Below are positions 27,376 through 36,425 of a DNA stretch of 64,000 nt, one piece after another (positions within the stretch are counted from its first letter, which is position 1; each line of letters begins with the position of its first letter). The position numbers and the translations under genes are program-made. Origin of the DNA: UBA1794 sp050946375 (GTDB taxonomy: Bacteria > Bacteroidota > Bacteroidia > Bacteroidales > Bacteroidaceae); contig JBMNUT010000001.1 in assembly GCA_050946375.1 (NCBI GenBank), positions 238,663 to 302,662 of the forward strand, read 5' to 3'. The notes under the pieces are model-generated. The model made no database searches and had not been told where the DNA came from. It was given only the letters and a program-made list of their open reading frames with translations.

Positions 27376-30300
27376 ATGAAACAACTCATTTTTCTACTGG
27401 CCCTGCTGCTCACGACGGCAGCACCCGCACAAAAGCGCTACGACAGCCTCTGGAAGCAGGTCGAAGCACTGCAGGAAAAAGACCTTCCCGCCTCGGCAGC
27501 CGACGAGTGCCTCGCCATCTTCCGGCTGGCCCGGCAGCACGGCGACTTTCCCGTGCAGCTGCGCGCCTTCATGACCCGCGCCTCCGAACGGCAAAAGATA
27601 CACCCCGACAGCCTTTTGACCGACATGAATTTCCTGTACGGCTGGATGGCTGAAACGAAAGACACGGTGGAAAGCGCCGTCCTCTGCGAGGCCGCCCTCC
27701 ACTTCCTCTGCGGCTACTACGACAGCCACCGCTCCGAAATTCTGAGAAGGAGCAACACTTGGGAACAAAGCGGCAGCGCTTCGGCGGAAAACATACAAGA
27801 CTTTTCCGAAAAAGCGCCGGCACTTTCGCCCATAAGTGCCGTGCTTCCCAAATGGTGCGCCCGCGACTTCCGCAACGAGGCCCTGCGCCTCATGGCCCTC
27901 GCCCTGCAGCATCCCGCGCCCCTCGCCGGCATTTCGACCGAAACCTACGGCGCGCTCATCACACGGCAGGACGGCAGCCGCTACTTTGCCCACGACCTTC
28001 TGCACCTCATCGGCCTCAATCATGTCGAACTGCTGGGGCAGATCCGCTACAAAGGCTACCTCGGAGAAGAGCTCTACAACGCCACCTGGCAGCAAACCCT
28101 CCAGCGCCTTGCCGACTTCTATGAGGCACGGGGCAACCGGAGCGCCCTCATGCTCGTCCGGCTCAAGCGCATGGAGCTGGAACACGAGGCATACCTCCTG
28201 CCCGACAGCACCTACGAACAACGCCTGCGCACGCTCTACGCCGAAAACAAAGACATGGACGTAGCCGTGGAAATCGCCCTCGACCTCGCCCGCTTCCTGC
28301 AGGAGAAACGTCGCCCGTCCGAGGCCCTTCCCCTGTGCGAAGAGGCGGAAAAACGCTTCCTCCACTACGATCGCGTCAAAGCCCTGCGCCAGATACGCGA
28401 CAACATCCTGCGCGCCGAAGTGGAAGTGCAGCTGGACGAGACCGTCACCCCCGGCGATACCCTCACGCTGCGCGTCGCCCATCGCAACGCGCGCAGCTTC
28501 CAACTCAAGTTCTACCCGCTCCGCCTCGCCACGCCCGACTGGCGTAACGTCGAGGTGGGCGGCGAAAAATTCATGAAGCAGTATGCCGGCACCCCCCTTG
28601 TGCAGGAGTTTTCACTCACGCCCCCTGCCGACTACAACCGACGGGACACGGTGATTCGCGTCCTTGCCCCGCAGGAAGGCACCTACGTCGTACGCGCCGT
28701 GGCCGAGAAGGCCAAGGAGAGCGACGCACAAGACCTGCTCTACGTGACCCGACTCATGCCGTTCTACATCGACACCCACGAGGGAGACACCCATCTCTAC
28801 GTAGTCGACCGCAAGAGCGGGGCGCCGCTTCCCGGCATTGAGGTAAGCGTGTACGAACAAAACGCCAGGACATCCGCCATCGCCACCCTCACCACCGACC
28901 AAGAAGGCCACATCTTCTACCCGAAAGGGGCGAAGAACGTAGAGTTTTATGCCCACACTTCCACCGACACCGCCTGCCCCATGCTCTCCCGGAGCCGCTA
29001 CTCGGGCCGGGAAGCGCAGGCAAAAGTGCGGACCGACCTGGAACTTCTCACCGACCGCGCCATCTATCGGCCGGGACAGACCGTATATATTAAAGGTATC
29101 ATGCAGCGCACGCTGGGCGACAGCACGTGGGTTTGCCCGAATGAGGAGCGCGAAGTGAAACTTCTGGATGCGAACAATCAGCAAATCGCCTCCGCCCGGC
29201 TGCGGACGAACGAGTTCGGTTCGTTCGACCATGCGTTCCAACTGCCCGAAAGATGCATGAGCGGCTATTTCTCGGTGCAGAGCGAAGACGGATGGACGGG
29301 CTTCCGCGTAGAAGAATACAAGAGGCCTTCGTTCGAAATCCTGCTCGACACGCTCCCCGAAGCCCCGCGCCTGGGCGACACGATATGCCTCACCGGCCGC
29401 GCCATCACGCTGAGCGGATTCCCGCTTCAGGGCGACTCTGTGCGCTATTCGGTAGAGCGCGAAGAGTTTTCGGCCCACACTTGGAGAATATCGCAGTACA
29501 ACGCCTACTCCTACGGAGAAGTGGAAACCTTCCACGGCGCTGCCGTTACCGACAGCGAGGGCCGCTTTTCCATCGAACTCCCCGCCCCATTCCCCAAAGG
29601 CTTCGACCGCCATGACTACGTGGCCTACCGCTTCCGCGTGAATATCACCGTGACCGACGCCGCGGGGGAGAGCCAGGAAAAACTGAAAACCCTGCGCATC
29701 GGCACCAAGAACCTGGTGCTTTCCTTCCGCTACAACAGCAACTATACCCAAGAAGTGGTAAGCATTTGCAAGGATTCCCTGAGCACCGTTGTCTTCAAAG
29801 CCCAAGACCTCGACGGCGTGCTGCGCGACGCTGACATCCGGGCGCGCATCACCTTGCCCGGAAAAGATGCGGCACTTTGGGAAGAAACATGCAAGGCAAA
29901 TCAAAAAAGCGCCGCCACTTCTTGGAAAAAGCTCCGCAGCGGAAAATACGACCTCCATCTGGAAGCCATAGCCCCCGACGGCGATACCACACGCGTCGTG
30001 CAGCCCATCCTGCTCTTCGGCCTGCATGACACCGAGGTTCCCTGCGACACGGTGTTCTGGACGGTCAGCGTCCCCCGCTCGCTCGACGGGAAGAAAATCG
30101 AAGGTAACCCGGCCGCATTCGACGCACTCGTAGGCTCTTCCGAGAAAAACGCCCATCTTCTTTACTCCATCTACACCGACAAACAGGTACTGGAGCAGCG
30201 CTTCATCTCGTTTTCCGACAGCCTGCTGCGCTTTTCGCTGGACTATCGGCCGGAATACGGCGACGGTGCCATCCTGGAGTTCTACATGATTAAGGACGGA

Positions 30301-33159
30301 GAACTGTACCACCGGAGCTACCGGCTCGAAAGACCTGCGCCCGACAAGCAGCTGAAACTGAAATGGACCAGCTTCCGCAACCATCTGCAGGCAGGGCAAA
30401 CGGAAGAATGGAGCCTCTCCGTCAGCCGCCCCGACGGCACGCCCGCCGATGCGGAGCTGATGGCTTCGCTCTACGACGCAGCCCTCGACCAGATAGAAGA
30501 GCACCACATCGGCATAAACCACTACTATTCCCGCAGCATCCGACGCCTCACGTTCCATCAACGCTATAGCGGAACCCTCGCACTCCCCTCCTATCAGGCA
30601 ACGAAGTCCTACCGCTATCCCGGCTTTGCCTACGACCAATGGAACTTCCCCTACCTCAGTTTCCGCCCGCTCATCATGCTGAAAAGGCAGAATGACGTCC
30701 TCGCTTCCACAGCCCCGCTGGCGGCCCAGCGCGCTGCAGCCGCCACTACCAACACAATAAGCATAGCCGACGCGAAACAAACGGCAGTCAGCACAGACGA
30801 AGCGGCCGCAGAAAAGGAAGTGGGCTACTGGCCGAGCGAATTCCTGGCCGGGCGCATTGCCGGACTTCCCCCGGAGAATTCGCCCGATCCCGTACGCGAA
30901 GATTTCAGCGAGAGCGCCTTCTTCTACCCCACGCTGCGCACCGACTCGGCCGGACAGGTACGCATTTCCTTCACCCTGCCCGAGTCATTGACCCGCTGGC
31001 GCCTCGTCGGACTGGCACACACCCGTGACTTCTGCACCGGAGAGCTGGACGAAACCATCACGGCCTCCAAGCCTTTCATGCTTTCCGCCCACCTCCCGCG
31101 CTACCTGCGGCAAGGCGACGAGGCCAGCGTGTCGGCACGCCTGCTCAACGCCAGCGGCGAGAACGTGAAAGGCACCGTGCGCCTCGAACTGTTTGACCCG
31201 GCCACGATGCGCGTACTGCACGAAGAAAAACAGAAATTCAACCTCAGCGCCGACTCATCCGCGGCCTACGTGTTCACCGTTTCCACCGCCGAAAGCCAGA
31301 CGATGATCGGCATCCGCCTCACGGCCGATGCGGACCACTTCAGCGACGGCGAGCAACACCAGCTCGCAGTGCTCCCCTCGAAGACGCACTTGGTGCAGGC
31401 CATTCCGCTCACCCTGCGGGGCGAGGGCGAAAAGGAGTACGACCTTGCCGAACTGTTCAACAGCGGTTCGTCCACGGCCACGCAGAAGCAATACACCGTA
31501 GAGCTGTATGCCAACCCCGTGTGGGCTGCCGTACTGGCCCTGCCGGTGCTCAACACGCCGCAAAACGAGAATGCCCTCGACCTGGCCACGGCATACTATG
31601 CCAACAGCCTCTCCGCATGGCTCGTCGGCGAGTCGCAGGAGTTGCAGCAAATACTCCTGCAACAAACCGGAAAAAGTGCCGGCACTTTCAGCAAACTCAT
31701 GCAAGACTCTGAACTGAAAGCCTTGCTACTTGAGGAGACACCCTGGGTGGCCGAAGCCCAGGAGGAGCAGACCGCCCAGGCAGCAGTGGCGCGTCTGGCC
31801 GACCAGAACAGCATACGTTTCCAGATTACGGAGATAGCCCGCAGGCTCAAAGCCCTGCAAAACGGCGACGGTTCCTTCGCCTGGTATCCCGGCATGCGGG
31901 GCAACGCGTACATCACCCGGCAGGTGGTTGAAATCATAGGCCGCCTGCTCCGCCTCACGAACGCCGCCCCCGAGGACCACATGAAGCCCCTGCTCGAACA
32001 GGCGTACAGCTACTTGTACACCGAAGAGGGCAAGCGCTTCGACCGACTCACCGACGAAGACAAGGAAGACTACCGCCTCTCCAGCGTCGACCTCGACTAC
32101 CTCTACCTCTGCACCCTCGCACCCGCCCAACCCGAGGGCAGCGCCGCGCAGGCCAAAGACTTCTACCTCGGCCTGCTGCCAGCAGCCATTTCCTCCTTCG
32201 ACCTCGGGGAGAAAGCGCAAGCCGTGACCATACTTTGGGAGAACGGACAGAAGGCCGCCGCCCGCGACTACTACCGCTCCATACAGGAATATGCCACCCG
32301 TACCGACGAACTCGGCAGCTTCTTTGCCGGAGCCGGCAGCCGCGGCTACCTGCCCGAGCAACTCCTCGCCACCGTCATCGAGGCATCGCGCCTGATGGGC
32401 GACAGCACCCTGACGGACAACCTGCAGCTCAACCTGCTGCGACACAAGCAGACGCAGGCCTGGAGTAACACGCTGGCCAACGCAAACGCCGTGTACGCCC
32501 TGCTCCACGGGGCGCAGAACCTCGCGGGAAGTGGCGCTTCGTGCTCCCTCAGCATAGGCGACTTCACGCTCTCCACCGCAGCCCGGCCGGGCAGCGCCGA
32601 GGCACTGATGGGCTACGCCAAGGCCTCTTTCCCCGCCGGGGAAAAGACTCCGGCCAAAGCCCTCTTCCGCAAAACGGGAGAAGGCATAGCCTGGGGCGCA
32701 GTCTACGGCCAGTGTGACGAACTCATCGACCGCGTGAAAGAACAGGGCACGCGGGTGAAAATCGAAAAGGAACTCTTCGTCCTGCGCAACAAAGGCGGGG
32801 AAATGCTCGCCGAGAAGATAGGCCCCCAGACCGTTCTCCATACGGGCGACCGCGTAATCACCCGCTTGTTTGTGGAAAACGACCGCGACCTCGACTTCGT
32901 CTACATCAAGGATACGCGCGCTTCCTGCCTCGAACCCGTCTCCCAGCTCTCGGGCTATCGGCAAGGAGCCTACCAGGTAGAGAAAGACGCCTCCACGCAA
33001 CTGTTCATCGACCGCCTCGAACGCGGCACACACGTATTCGAGATTCAGAGCTTCGTGGAGCACCGGGGAACCTATACCTCCGGCACTGCGCTCCTGCAGT
33101 GCTCCTACTCGGCAGAGTTCACGGGGCACTCCGCGGCACAGGAACTGCACGTAGAATGA
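27376..33159 (+). CDS. Alpha-2-macroglobulin-like protein (MG2 domain), large
   Basis: 1927 aa from ATG 27376, chosen because the signal peptide MKQLIFLLALLLTTAAPA starts there; an ATG at 27340 is an alternative. The middle holds macroglobulin domains (ELLTDRAIYRPGQTVYIKGI is the MG2 signature). The central part has the bait/A2M region (FYPTLRTDSAGQVRISFTLP) and then an alpha/alpha toroid (LQNGDGSFAWYPGM). There is no CxEQ thioester motif, so it cannot trap proteases covalently. Periplasmic or surface role in protease inhibition or envelope protection is inferred. Three repeat-derived stretches lie within it. Confidence 0.85.
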   Translation: MKQLIFLLALLLTTAAPAQKRYDSLWKQVEALQEKDLPASAADECLAIFRLARQHGDFPVQLRAFMTRASERQKIHPDSLLTDMNFLYGWMAETKDTVESAVLCEAALHFLCGYYDSHRSEILRRSNTWEQSGSASAENIQDFSEKAPALSPISAVLPKWCARDFRNEALRLMALALQHPAPLAGISTETYGALITRQDGSRYFAHDLLHLIGLNHVELLGQIRYKGYLGEELYNATWQQTLQRLADFYEARGNRSALMLVRLKRMELEHEAYLLPDSTYEQRLRTLYAENKDMDVAVEIALDLARFLQEKRRPSEALPLCEEAEKRFLHYDRVKALRQIRDNILRAEVEVQLDETVTPGDTLTLRVAHRNARSFQLKFYPLRLATPDWRNVEVGGEKFMKQYAGTPLVQEFSLTPPADYNRRDTVIRVLAPQEGTYVVRAVAEKAKESDAQDLLYVTRLMPFYIDTHEGDTHLYVVDRKSGAPLPGIEVSVYEQNARTSAIATLTTDQEGHIFYPKGAKNVEFYAHTSTDTACPMLSRSRYSGREAQAKVRTDLELLTDRAIYRPGQTVYIKGIMQRTLGDSTWVCPNEEREVKLLDANNQQIASARLRTNEFGSFDHAFQLPERCMSGYFSVQSEDGWTGFRVEEYKRPSFEILLDTLPEAPRLGDTICLTGRAITLSGFPLQGDSVRYSVEREEFSAHTWRISQYNAYSYGEVETFHGAAVTDSEGRFSIELPAPFPKGFDRHDYVAYRFRVNITVTDAAGESQEKLKTLRIGTKNLVLSFRYNSNYTQEVVSICKDSLSTVVFKAQDLDGVLRDADIRARITLPGKDAALWEETCKANQKSAATSWKKLRSGKYDLHLEAIAPDGDTTRVVQPILLFGLHDTEVPCDTVFWTVSVPRSLDGKKIEGNPAAFDALVGSSEKNAHLLYSIYTDKQVLEQRFISFSDSLLRFSLDYRPEYGDGAILEFYMIKDGELYHRSYRLERPAPDKQLKLKWTSFRNHLQAGQTEEWSLSVSRPDGTPADAELMASLYDAALDQIEEHHIGINHYYSRSIRRLTFHQRYSGTLALPSYQATKSYRYPGFAYDQWNFPYLSFRPLIMLKRQNDVLASTAPLAAQRAAAATTNTISIADAKQTAVSTDEAAAEKEVGYWPSEFLAGRIAGLPPENSPDPVREDFSESAFFYPTLRTDSAGQVRISFTLPESLTRWRLVGLAHTRDFCTGELDETITASKPFMLSAHLPRYLRQGDEASVSARLLNASGENVKGTVRLELFDPATMRVLHEEKQKFNLSADSSAAYVFTVSTAESQTMIGIRLTADADHFSDGEQHQLAVLPSKTHLVQAIPLTLRGEGEKEYDLAELFNSGSSTATQKQYTVELYANPVWAAVLALPVLNTPQNENALDLATAYYANSLSAWLVGESQELQQILLQQTGKSAGTFSKLMQDSELKALLLEETPWVAEAQEEQTAQAAVARLADQNSIRFQITEIARRLKALQNGDGSFAWYPGMRGNAYITRQVVEIIGRLLRLTNAAPEDHMKPLLEQAYSYLYTEEGKRFDRLTDEDKEDYRLSSVDLDYLYLCTLAPAQPEGSAAQAKDFYLGLLPAAISSFDLGEKAQAVTILWENGQKAAARDYYRSIQEYATRTDELGSFFAGAGSRGYLPEQLLATVIEASRLMGDSTLTDNLQLNLLRHKQTQAWSNTLANANAVYALLHGAQNLAGSGASCSLSIGDFTLSTAARPGSAEALMGYAKASFPAGEKTPAKALFRKTGEGIAWGAVYGQCDELIDRVKEQGTRVKIEKELFVLRNKGGEMLAEKIGPQTVLHTGDRVITRLFVENDRDLDFVYIKDTRASCLEPVSQLSGYRQGAYQVEKDASTQLFIDRLERGTHVFEIQSFVEHRGTYTSGTALLQCSYSAEFTGHSAAQELHVE
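27768..27852. repeat. 22-bp repeat array inside alpha-2-macroglobulin gene (site 1)
   Basis: About four units, including AAAACATACAAGACTTTTCCG and AAAAAGCGCCGGCACTTTC. Translated as residues about 131-159 (QDFSEKAPALSPISAVLPK). Confidence 0.75.
29862..29940. repeat. 22-bp repeat array inside alpha-2-macroglobulin gene (site 2)
   Basis: Units starting AAAAGATGCGGCACTTT, AAACATGCAAGGC and AAAGCGCCGCCACTTC. Translated as residues about 829-855 (GKDAALWEETCKANQKSAAT). Confidence 0.65.
31671..31692. repeat. Single 22-bp repeat unit inside alpha-2-macroglobulin gene (site 3)
   Basis: AAAAAGTGCCGGCACTTTC and three more bases, close to the consensus. Encodes KSAGTFS near residue 1435. Confidence 0.65.
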
Positions 33160-33242
33160 AAAAGCCCCGCCGCCGTTCCGAAAAAGATGCGGCACTTTAC
33201 GCAAAAAGTGCAGGCACTTACCCACAAAAGTGCCGCATCTCC
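33160..33242. repeat. 22-bp repeat array after the alpha-2-macroglobulin gene
   Basis: Three to four units, e.g. AAAAAGATGCGGCACTTTAC and AAAAAGTGCAGGCACTTAC, starting right at the stop codon. Confidence 0.75.
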
Positions 33243-33301
33243 ACAAACCACGCGGCGCCGGGCTACAACAACAGATATGACTTCGATACAAAAGACAACT
33301 T

Positions 33302-34396
33302 ATGCGAATTAAACTCTTGCTTGCATCCGCCTTTCTGGCGGCTACTACCGCGTTCGGCCAAGGCCACCTCTCGGTGGACGCCGGCACGCACAACTTTGGA
33401 TTCATCACCTACGGAAAACCCGTAACGGCCAGCTTCCGCCTGACCAACATAGGCAACGACGCGCTCCAGATTGAGCGCATCGAGACCTCATGCGCCTGCG
33501 CCGTGGCCGAAACACCGACCCTTCTGCTGCAACCCGGCGAGCAAACCACCGTAAAGGTCACCTACGACGCAAAAATGATGGGACGCTTCCACAAATTCGT
33601 ACACATCTATACGAACAACGGCAGCCAGTCTGAGGCGTTGCGCATCAGCCTCCAGGGCGAAGTACTCCTTGAGGGAGCCGACACAGGCGACGGACAATTC
33701 GAAGAAACCATAGGCGACTTCCTCATAAGCAGCCGCAACATCGAGTTCGAACCCACCCAGAAAGGCGGAAAACCCACCGCTACCATCCATCTGCTCAATA
33801 CCGGAAAGCAGGCATTGGAGCTCACTTTGCTCCATTTGCCGCCTTATATTTCGATGGAGGCCCATCCCTATTTGCTGCCGCCCCGCAGGAAAGGAAAAAT
33901 CACCCTCACCTTAGACACAGAACAGCTCCCCGACTACGGATTGACGCAGATCCCCATCCATCTTGCGCGGCATGCCGGCGACAAAGTAGACGAGGAAAAC
34001 GAGCTGACCGTATCGGCCATCCTCCTGCCGGACTTCTCCAATCTGAGCGAAGCCCAGCGCGCCGTGGCTCCGGCCATAGAGCTTTCACAATATGAGTTCG
34101 ACCTCGGCACGATGCCCGCACGCGGCTCCAGAAAATGCACCGCCATCCTCACCAACCGGGGGAAGAGCACGCTGAAAATAGAGAAGCTGCAAGTGTTCAG
34201 CCCCGCCGTAGGCGTCAGCCTCAAGAAGCAGGAAATCGAGCCGGGCGAGTCGGTGAAACTGAAAATGAAGCTCAACGGAAAACTCTTCAACCGCCTCAAG
34301 GGCGAGACGAAAGTGCTCCTCATCTCAAACGACCCCAGGAAGCCTTTCATCATAGTCCAGCTCAAAGCCCGTAAAACACCGCAGAAAACCCAATAA
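33302..34396 (+). CDS. Secreted DUF1573-family protein
   Basis: 364 aa. Signal peptide MRIKLLLASAFLAATTAFG. The first domain (HNFGFITYGKPVTASFRLTN ... ETSCACAVAE) is a classic DUF1573 immunoglobulin-like fold with its CxC motif. A second repeat occurs near residue 260 (YEFDLGTMPARGSRKCTAIL). Bacteroidota carry many such exported proteins; their role is unknown, with adhesion or envelope structure commonly suspected. The leader from the previous gene holds a repeat array, and another follows. Confidence 0.82.
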   Translation: MRIKLLLASAFLAATTAFGQGHLSVDAGTHNFGFITYGKPVTASFRLTNIGNDALQIERIETSCACAVAETPTLLLQPGEQTTVKVTYDAKMMGRFHKFVHIYTNNGSQSEALRISLQGEVLLEGADTGDGQFEETIGDFLISSRNIEFEPTQKGGKPTATIHLLNTGKQALELTLLHLPPYISMEAHPYLLPPRRKGKITLTLDTEQLPDYGLTQIPIHLARHAGDKVDEENELTVSAILLPDFSNLSEAQRAVAPAIELSQYEFDLGTMPARGSRKCTAILTNRGKSTLKIEKLQVFSPAVGVSLKKQEIEPGESVKLKMKLNGKLFNRLKGETKVLLISNDPRKPFIIVQLKARKTPQKTQ

Positions 34397-34399
34397 TCA

Positions 34400-34454
34400 C
34401 CCGGCACTTTTGCCGGAAAGTACAGGCACTTCTGCCAAAAAGTGCCTGTACTTT
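34400..34454. repeat. 22-bp repeat array forming a hairpin after the DUF1573 gene
   Basis: Units pair as AAGTACAGGCACTT / AAGTGCCTGTACTT, a 14-bp perfect stem, then TATATCC. A likely terminator built from repeat units. Confidence 0.75.
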
Positions 34455-34491
34455 ATATCCATTCCCCCAACACTATAAACCTAAAGTCACT

Positions 34492-35619
34492 ATGGAACAT
34501 CCCGAAAACGCTGAAGAATACAAAGGACTGAACGTCAGTTCCGGCATCGAGCGCCCCTCGTCCATCAATCCCTACCTGCGCTCCCAACGCCCGCACCGCA
34601 GGCATCTGACCCCCGGGCAGTACGTAGAAGGCATACTCAAGGGCAACATCGCCATTTTGGGCCGGGCCGTCACGCTCATCGAAAGCCTGCGCCACGAAGA
34701 CCACGCCGCCGCCCAGGAAGTAATCGAGAAGTGCCTTCCCTACTCCGGCAAGTCCATTCGCATCGGAATCAGCGGCGTTCCCGGCGCCGGGAAGAGCACT
34801 TCCATCGACGAGTTCGGCCTCCATCTGCTCAAGGAGCGAGGCGGACGGCTCGCCGTGCTGGCCATCGACCCAAGTTCCGAGCGCAGTAAAGGCAGTATCC
34901 TCGGCGATAAGACAAGAATGGAGAAACTTTCCGTCCATCCCGACGCATTTATTCGCCCAAGCCCCGCAGGAGGCTCGCTCGGGGGCGTAGCCCGCAAGAC
35001 AAGGGAGACTATCATTTTGTGCGAAGCGGCCGGCTTTGACAAAATATTCGTGGAGACTGTCGGCGTAGGCCAAAGTGAAACTGCCGTTCACTCTATGGTT
35101 GACTTCTTTTTACTCATCCAATTGGCCGGAACCGGCGACGAACTTCAGGGAATCAAGCGGGGAATTATGGAAATGGCCGACGGAATCATCATAAACAAGG
35201 CCGATAGCGGCAACGAGCACAGGGCCGAACTGGCAGCCGCGCAGTTCCGAAATGCACTAAACCTGTTCCCTCCGCACGAAAGTGGCTGGCAACCCAAAGT
35301 TCTCACCTACTCCGGCTTCTACGGGTTGCGCATCAAAGAAATATGGGACATGGTGTATGAGTACATCGACTTCGTGAAATCCAACGGGTACTTCACCCAT
35401 CGGCGCAGAGAGCAGGCTAAAGCACGAATGTATGCAAGCATCCACGAGGAATTGCGCAGCAATTTCTACGAATGCCCAGCCGTCGAGCAGCTCCTGCCTA
35501 TCGTCGAGCAGGAAGTACTGCGGGGGAAAACCACCTCATACAACGCCGCGCGCCGGCTACTCGATACCTACACGCAGTACAAAACCGCCTTCCCCCACGG
35601 AAAGAGGGAAGGGGAATAA
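34492..35619 (+). CDS. meaB: MeaB/ArgK-family P-loop GTPase (methylmalonyl-CoA mutase chaperone)
   Basis: 375 aa, about 45 longer than the shortest family members because of an N-terminal extension. Walker A is GISGVPGAGKST near residue 92; DPSSERSKGSILGDKTRM and VETVGVGQSE are the switch regions; NKADSG is the base-specificity motif. MeaB guards methylmalonyl-CoA mutase, loading and protecting its adenosylcobalamin. The mutase subunits are not in the window. Ends 30 bp before the convergent nitroreductase gene. Confidence 0.93.
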   Translation: MEHPENAEEYKGLNVSSGIERPSSINPYLRSQRPHRRHLTPGQYVEGILKGNIAILGRAVTLIESLRHEDHAAAQEVIEKCLPYSGKSIRIGISGVPGAGKSTSIDEFGLHLLKERGGRLAVLAIDPSSERSKGSILGDKTRMEKLSVHPDAFIRPSPAGGSLGGVARKTRETIILCEAAGFDKIFVETVGVGQSETAVHSMVDFFLLIQLAGTGDELQGIKRGIMEMADGIIINKADSGNEHRAELAAAQFRNALNLFPPHESGWQPKVLTYSGFYGLRIKEIWDMVYEYIDFVKSNGYFTHRRREQAKARMYASIHEELRSNFYECPAVEQLLPIVEQEVLRGKTTSYNAARRLLDTYTQYKTAFPHGKREGE

Positions 35620-35649
35620 AGGAGAAGGGGGAGCGGAGAAGAGAAATTC

Positions 35650-36219
35650 TCACTCCACCCAGGTTACCAAACCCTCCTTGCGGGGCGCGCCTTCGGGCAG
35701 CGGACGATCGCCATAGCCTAGGGCCGCGCACCCGTAGACCTTGTGCCCCTCGGGCATACCCCAGCTGCGAAGCAGTTCATAGACCCGCGGTTCGTCGCTC
35801 ATCCCCTTGCACAACTGGTTAATCCAGCAGGAGTCCACGCCCAGCGAGCGTGCGGAAAGAAAAATATTCTGCAAGGCACACGCGCAATCCTGCGCCGCCC
35901 ACGCCTCAGAGGGCTCGTTGCTTGCGATAATCAAGGCCGGCGCGTTGTAGTAGCAGACGTAGTTTTCGTCGTCGCCCCGTGCCTTTTCCGAGGGCAACTC
36001 GCTCTGGCGGAAAACGGCGCGGATGCGGCGGTTCAGTTCCTGCAGCCTCCCGGCGTCGGTCACTACCAGAAAATGAAACGTGCGGCGGTTCATACCCGTC
36101 GGAGCCCACGTGGCCGCTTCCACGATAGCCTCCAGTTTTTCCCGTTCCACGGGCCGGTCGGAATAACTGCGCACGCTGCGCCGCCGGCGAATAGTGTCTA
36201 AAACAAGATTTGTCTCCAT
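35650..36219 (-). CDS. Nitroreductase-family FMN oxidoreductase
   Basis: 189 aa from ATG 36219. The frame is open 117 codons upstream, but that stretch runs through the neighbouring promoter and repeat and is not nitroreductase-like. The start TIRRRRSVRSYSDRPVEREK is the usual FMN-phosphate-binding beginning; ATWAPTGMNRRTFHFLVV and the C-terminal GDRPLP match the family. These enzymes reduce nitroaromatics or related substrates with NAD(P)H; the real substrate is unknown. Divergent from the hydrolase gene. Confidence 0.92.
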   Translation of the reverse strand: METNLVLDTIRRRRSVRSYSDRPVEREKLEAIVEAATWAPTGMNRRTFHFLVVTDAGRLQELNRRIRAVFRQSELPSEKARGDDENYVCYYNAPALIIASNEPSEAWAAQDCACALQNIFLSARSLGVDSCWINQLCKGMSDEPRVYELLRSWGMPEGHKVYGCAALGYGDRPLPEGAPRKEGLVTWVE

Positions 36220-36270
36220 AGTTTGCTCATTAAAAGGTTTAGGTTTCCGTGCAGCGCATGCCGCACACTG

Positions 36271-36278
36271 CAAAGATA
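36271..36278 (-). promoter_or_regulatory. -7 box (TATCTTTG) for the nitroreductase
   Basis: Minus-strand TATCTTTG, 51 bases before ATG 36219. No TTG at the usual spacing. Confidence 0.45.
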
Positions 36279-36361
36279 ACCATTTCCCCGTAGCAACGCC
36301 GCATTTCCCATTTTTTAGCATCGCCCGATGGGAGATTTTCATTTCCTTTGCAACAAAACAG

Positions 36362-36425
36362 AAAAACATGCAAGACTTTTCCCCGAAACATGCAAGGCTC
36401 TTCCGCAAAAGCCTCTGCACTTTCC
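36362..36425. repeat. 22-bp repeat array overlapping the hydrolase start
   Basis: Three units: AAAAACATGCAAGACTTTTC..., AAACATGCAAGGCTCTTCC and AAAAGCCTCTGCACTTTCC. The start codon of the hydrolase lies in the first unit. Confidence 0.8.
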
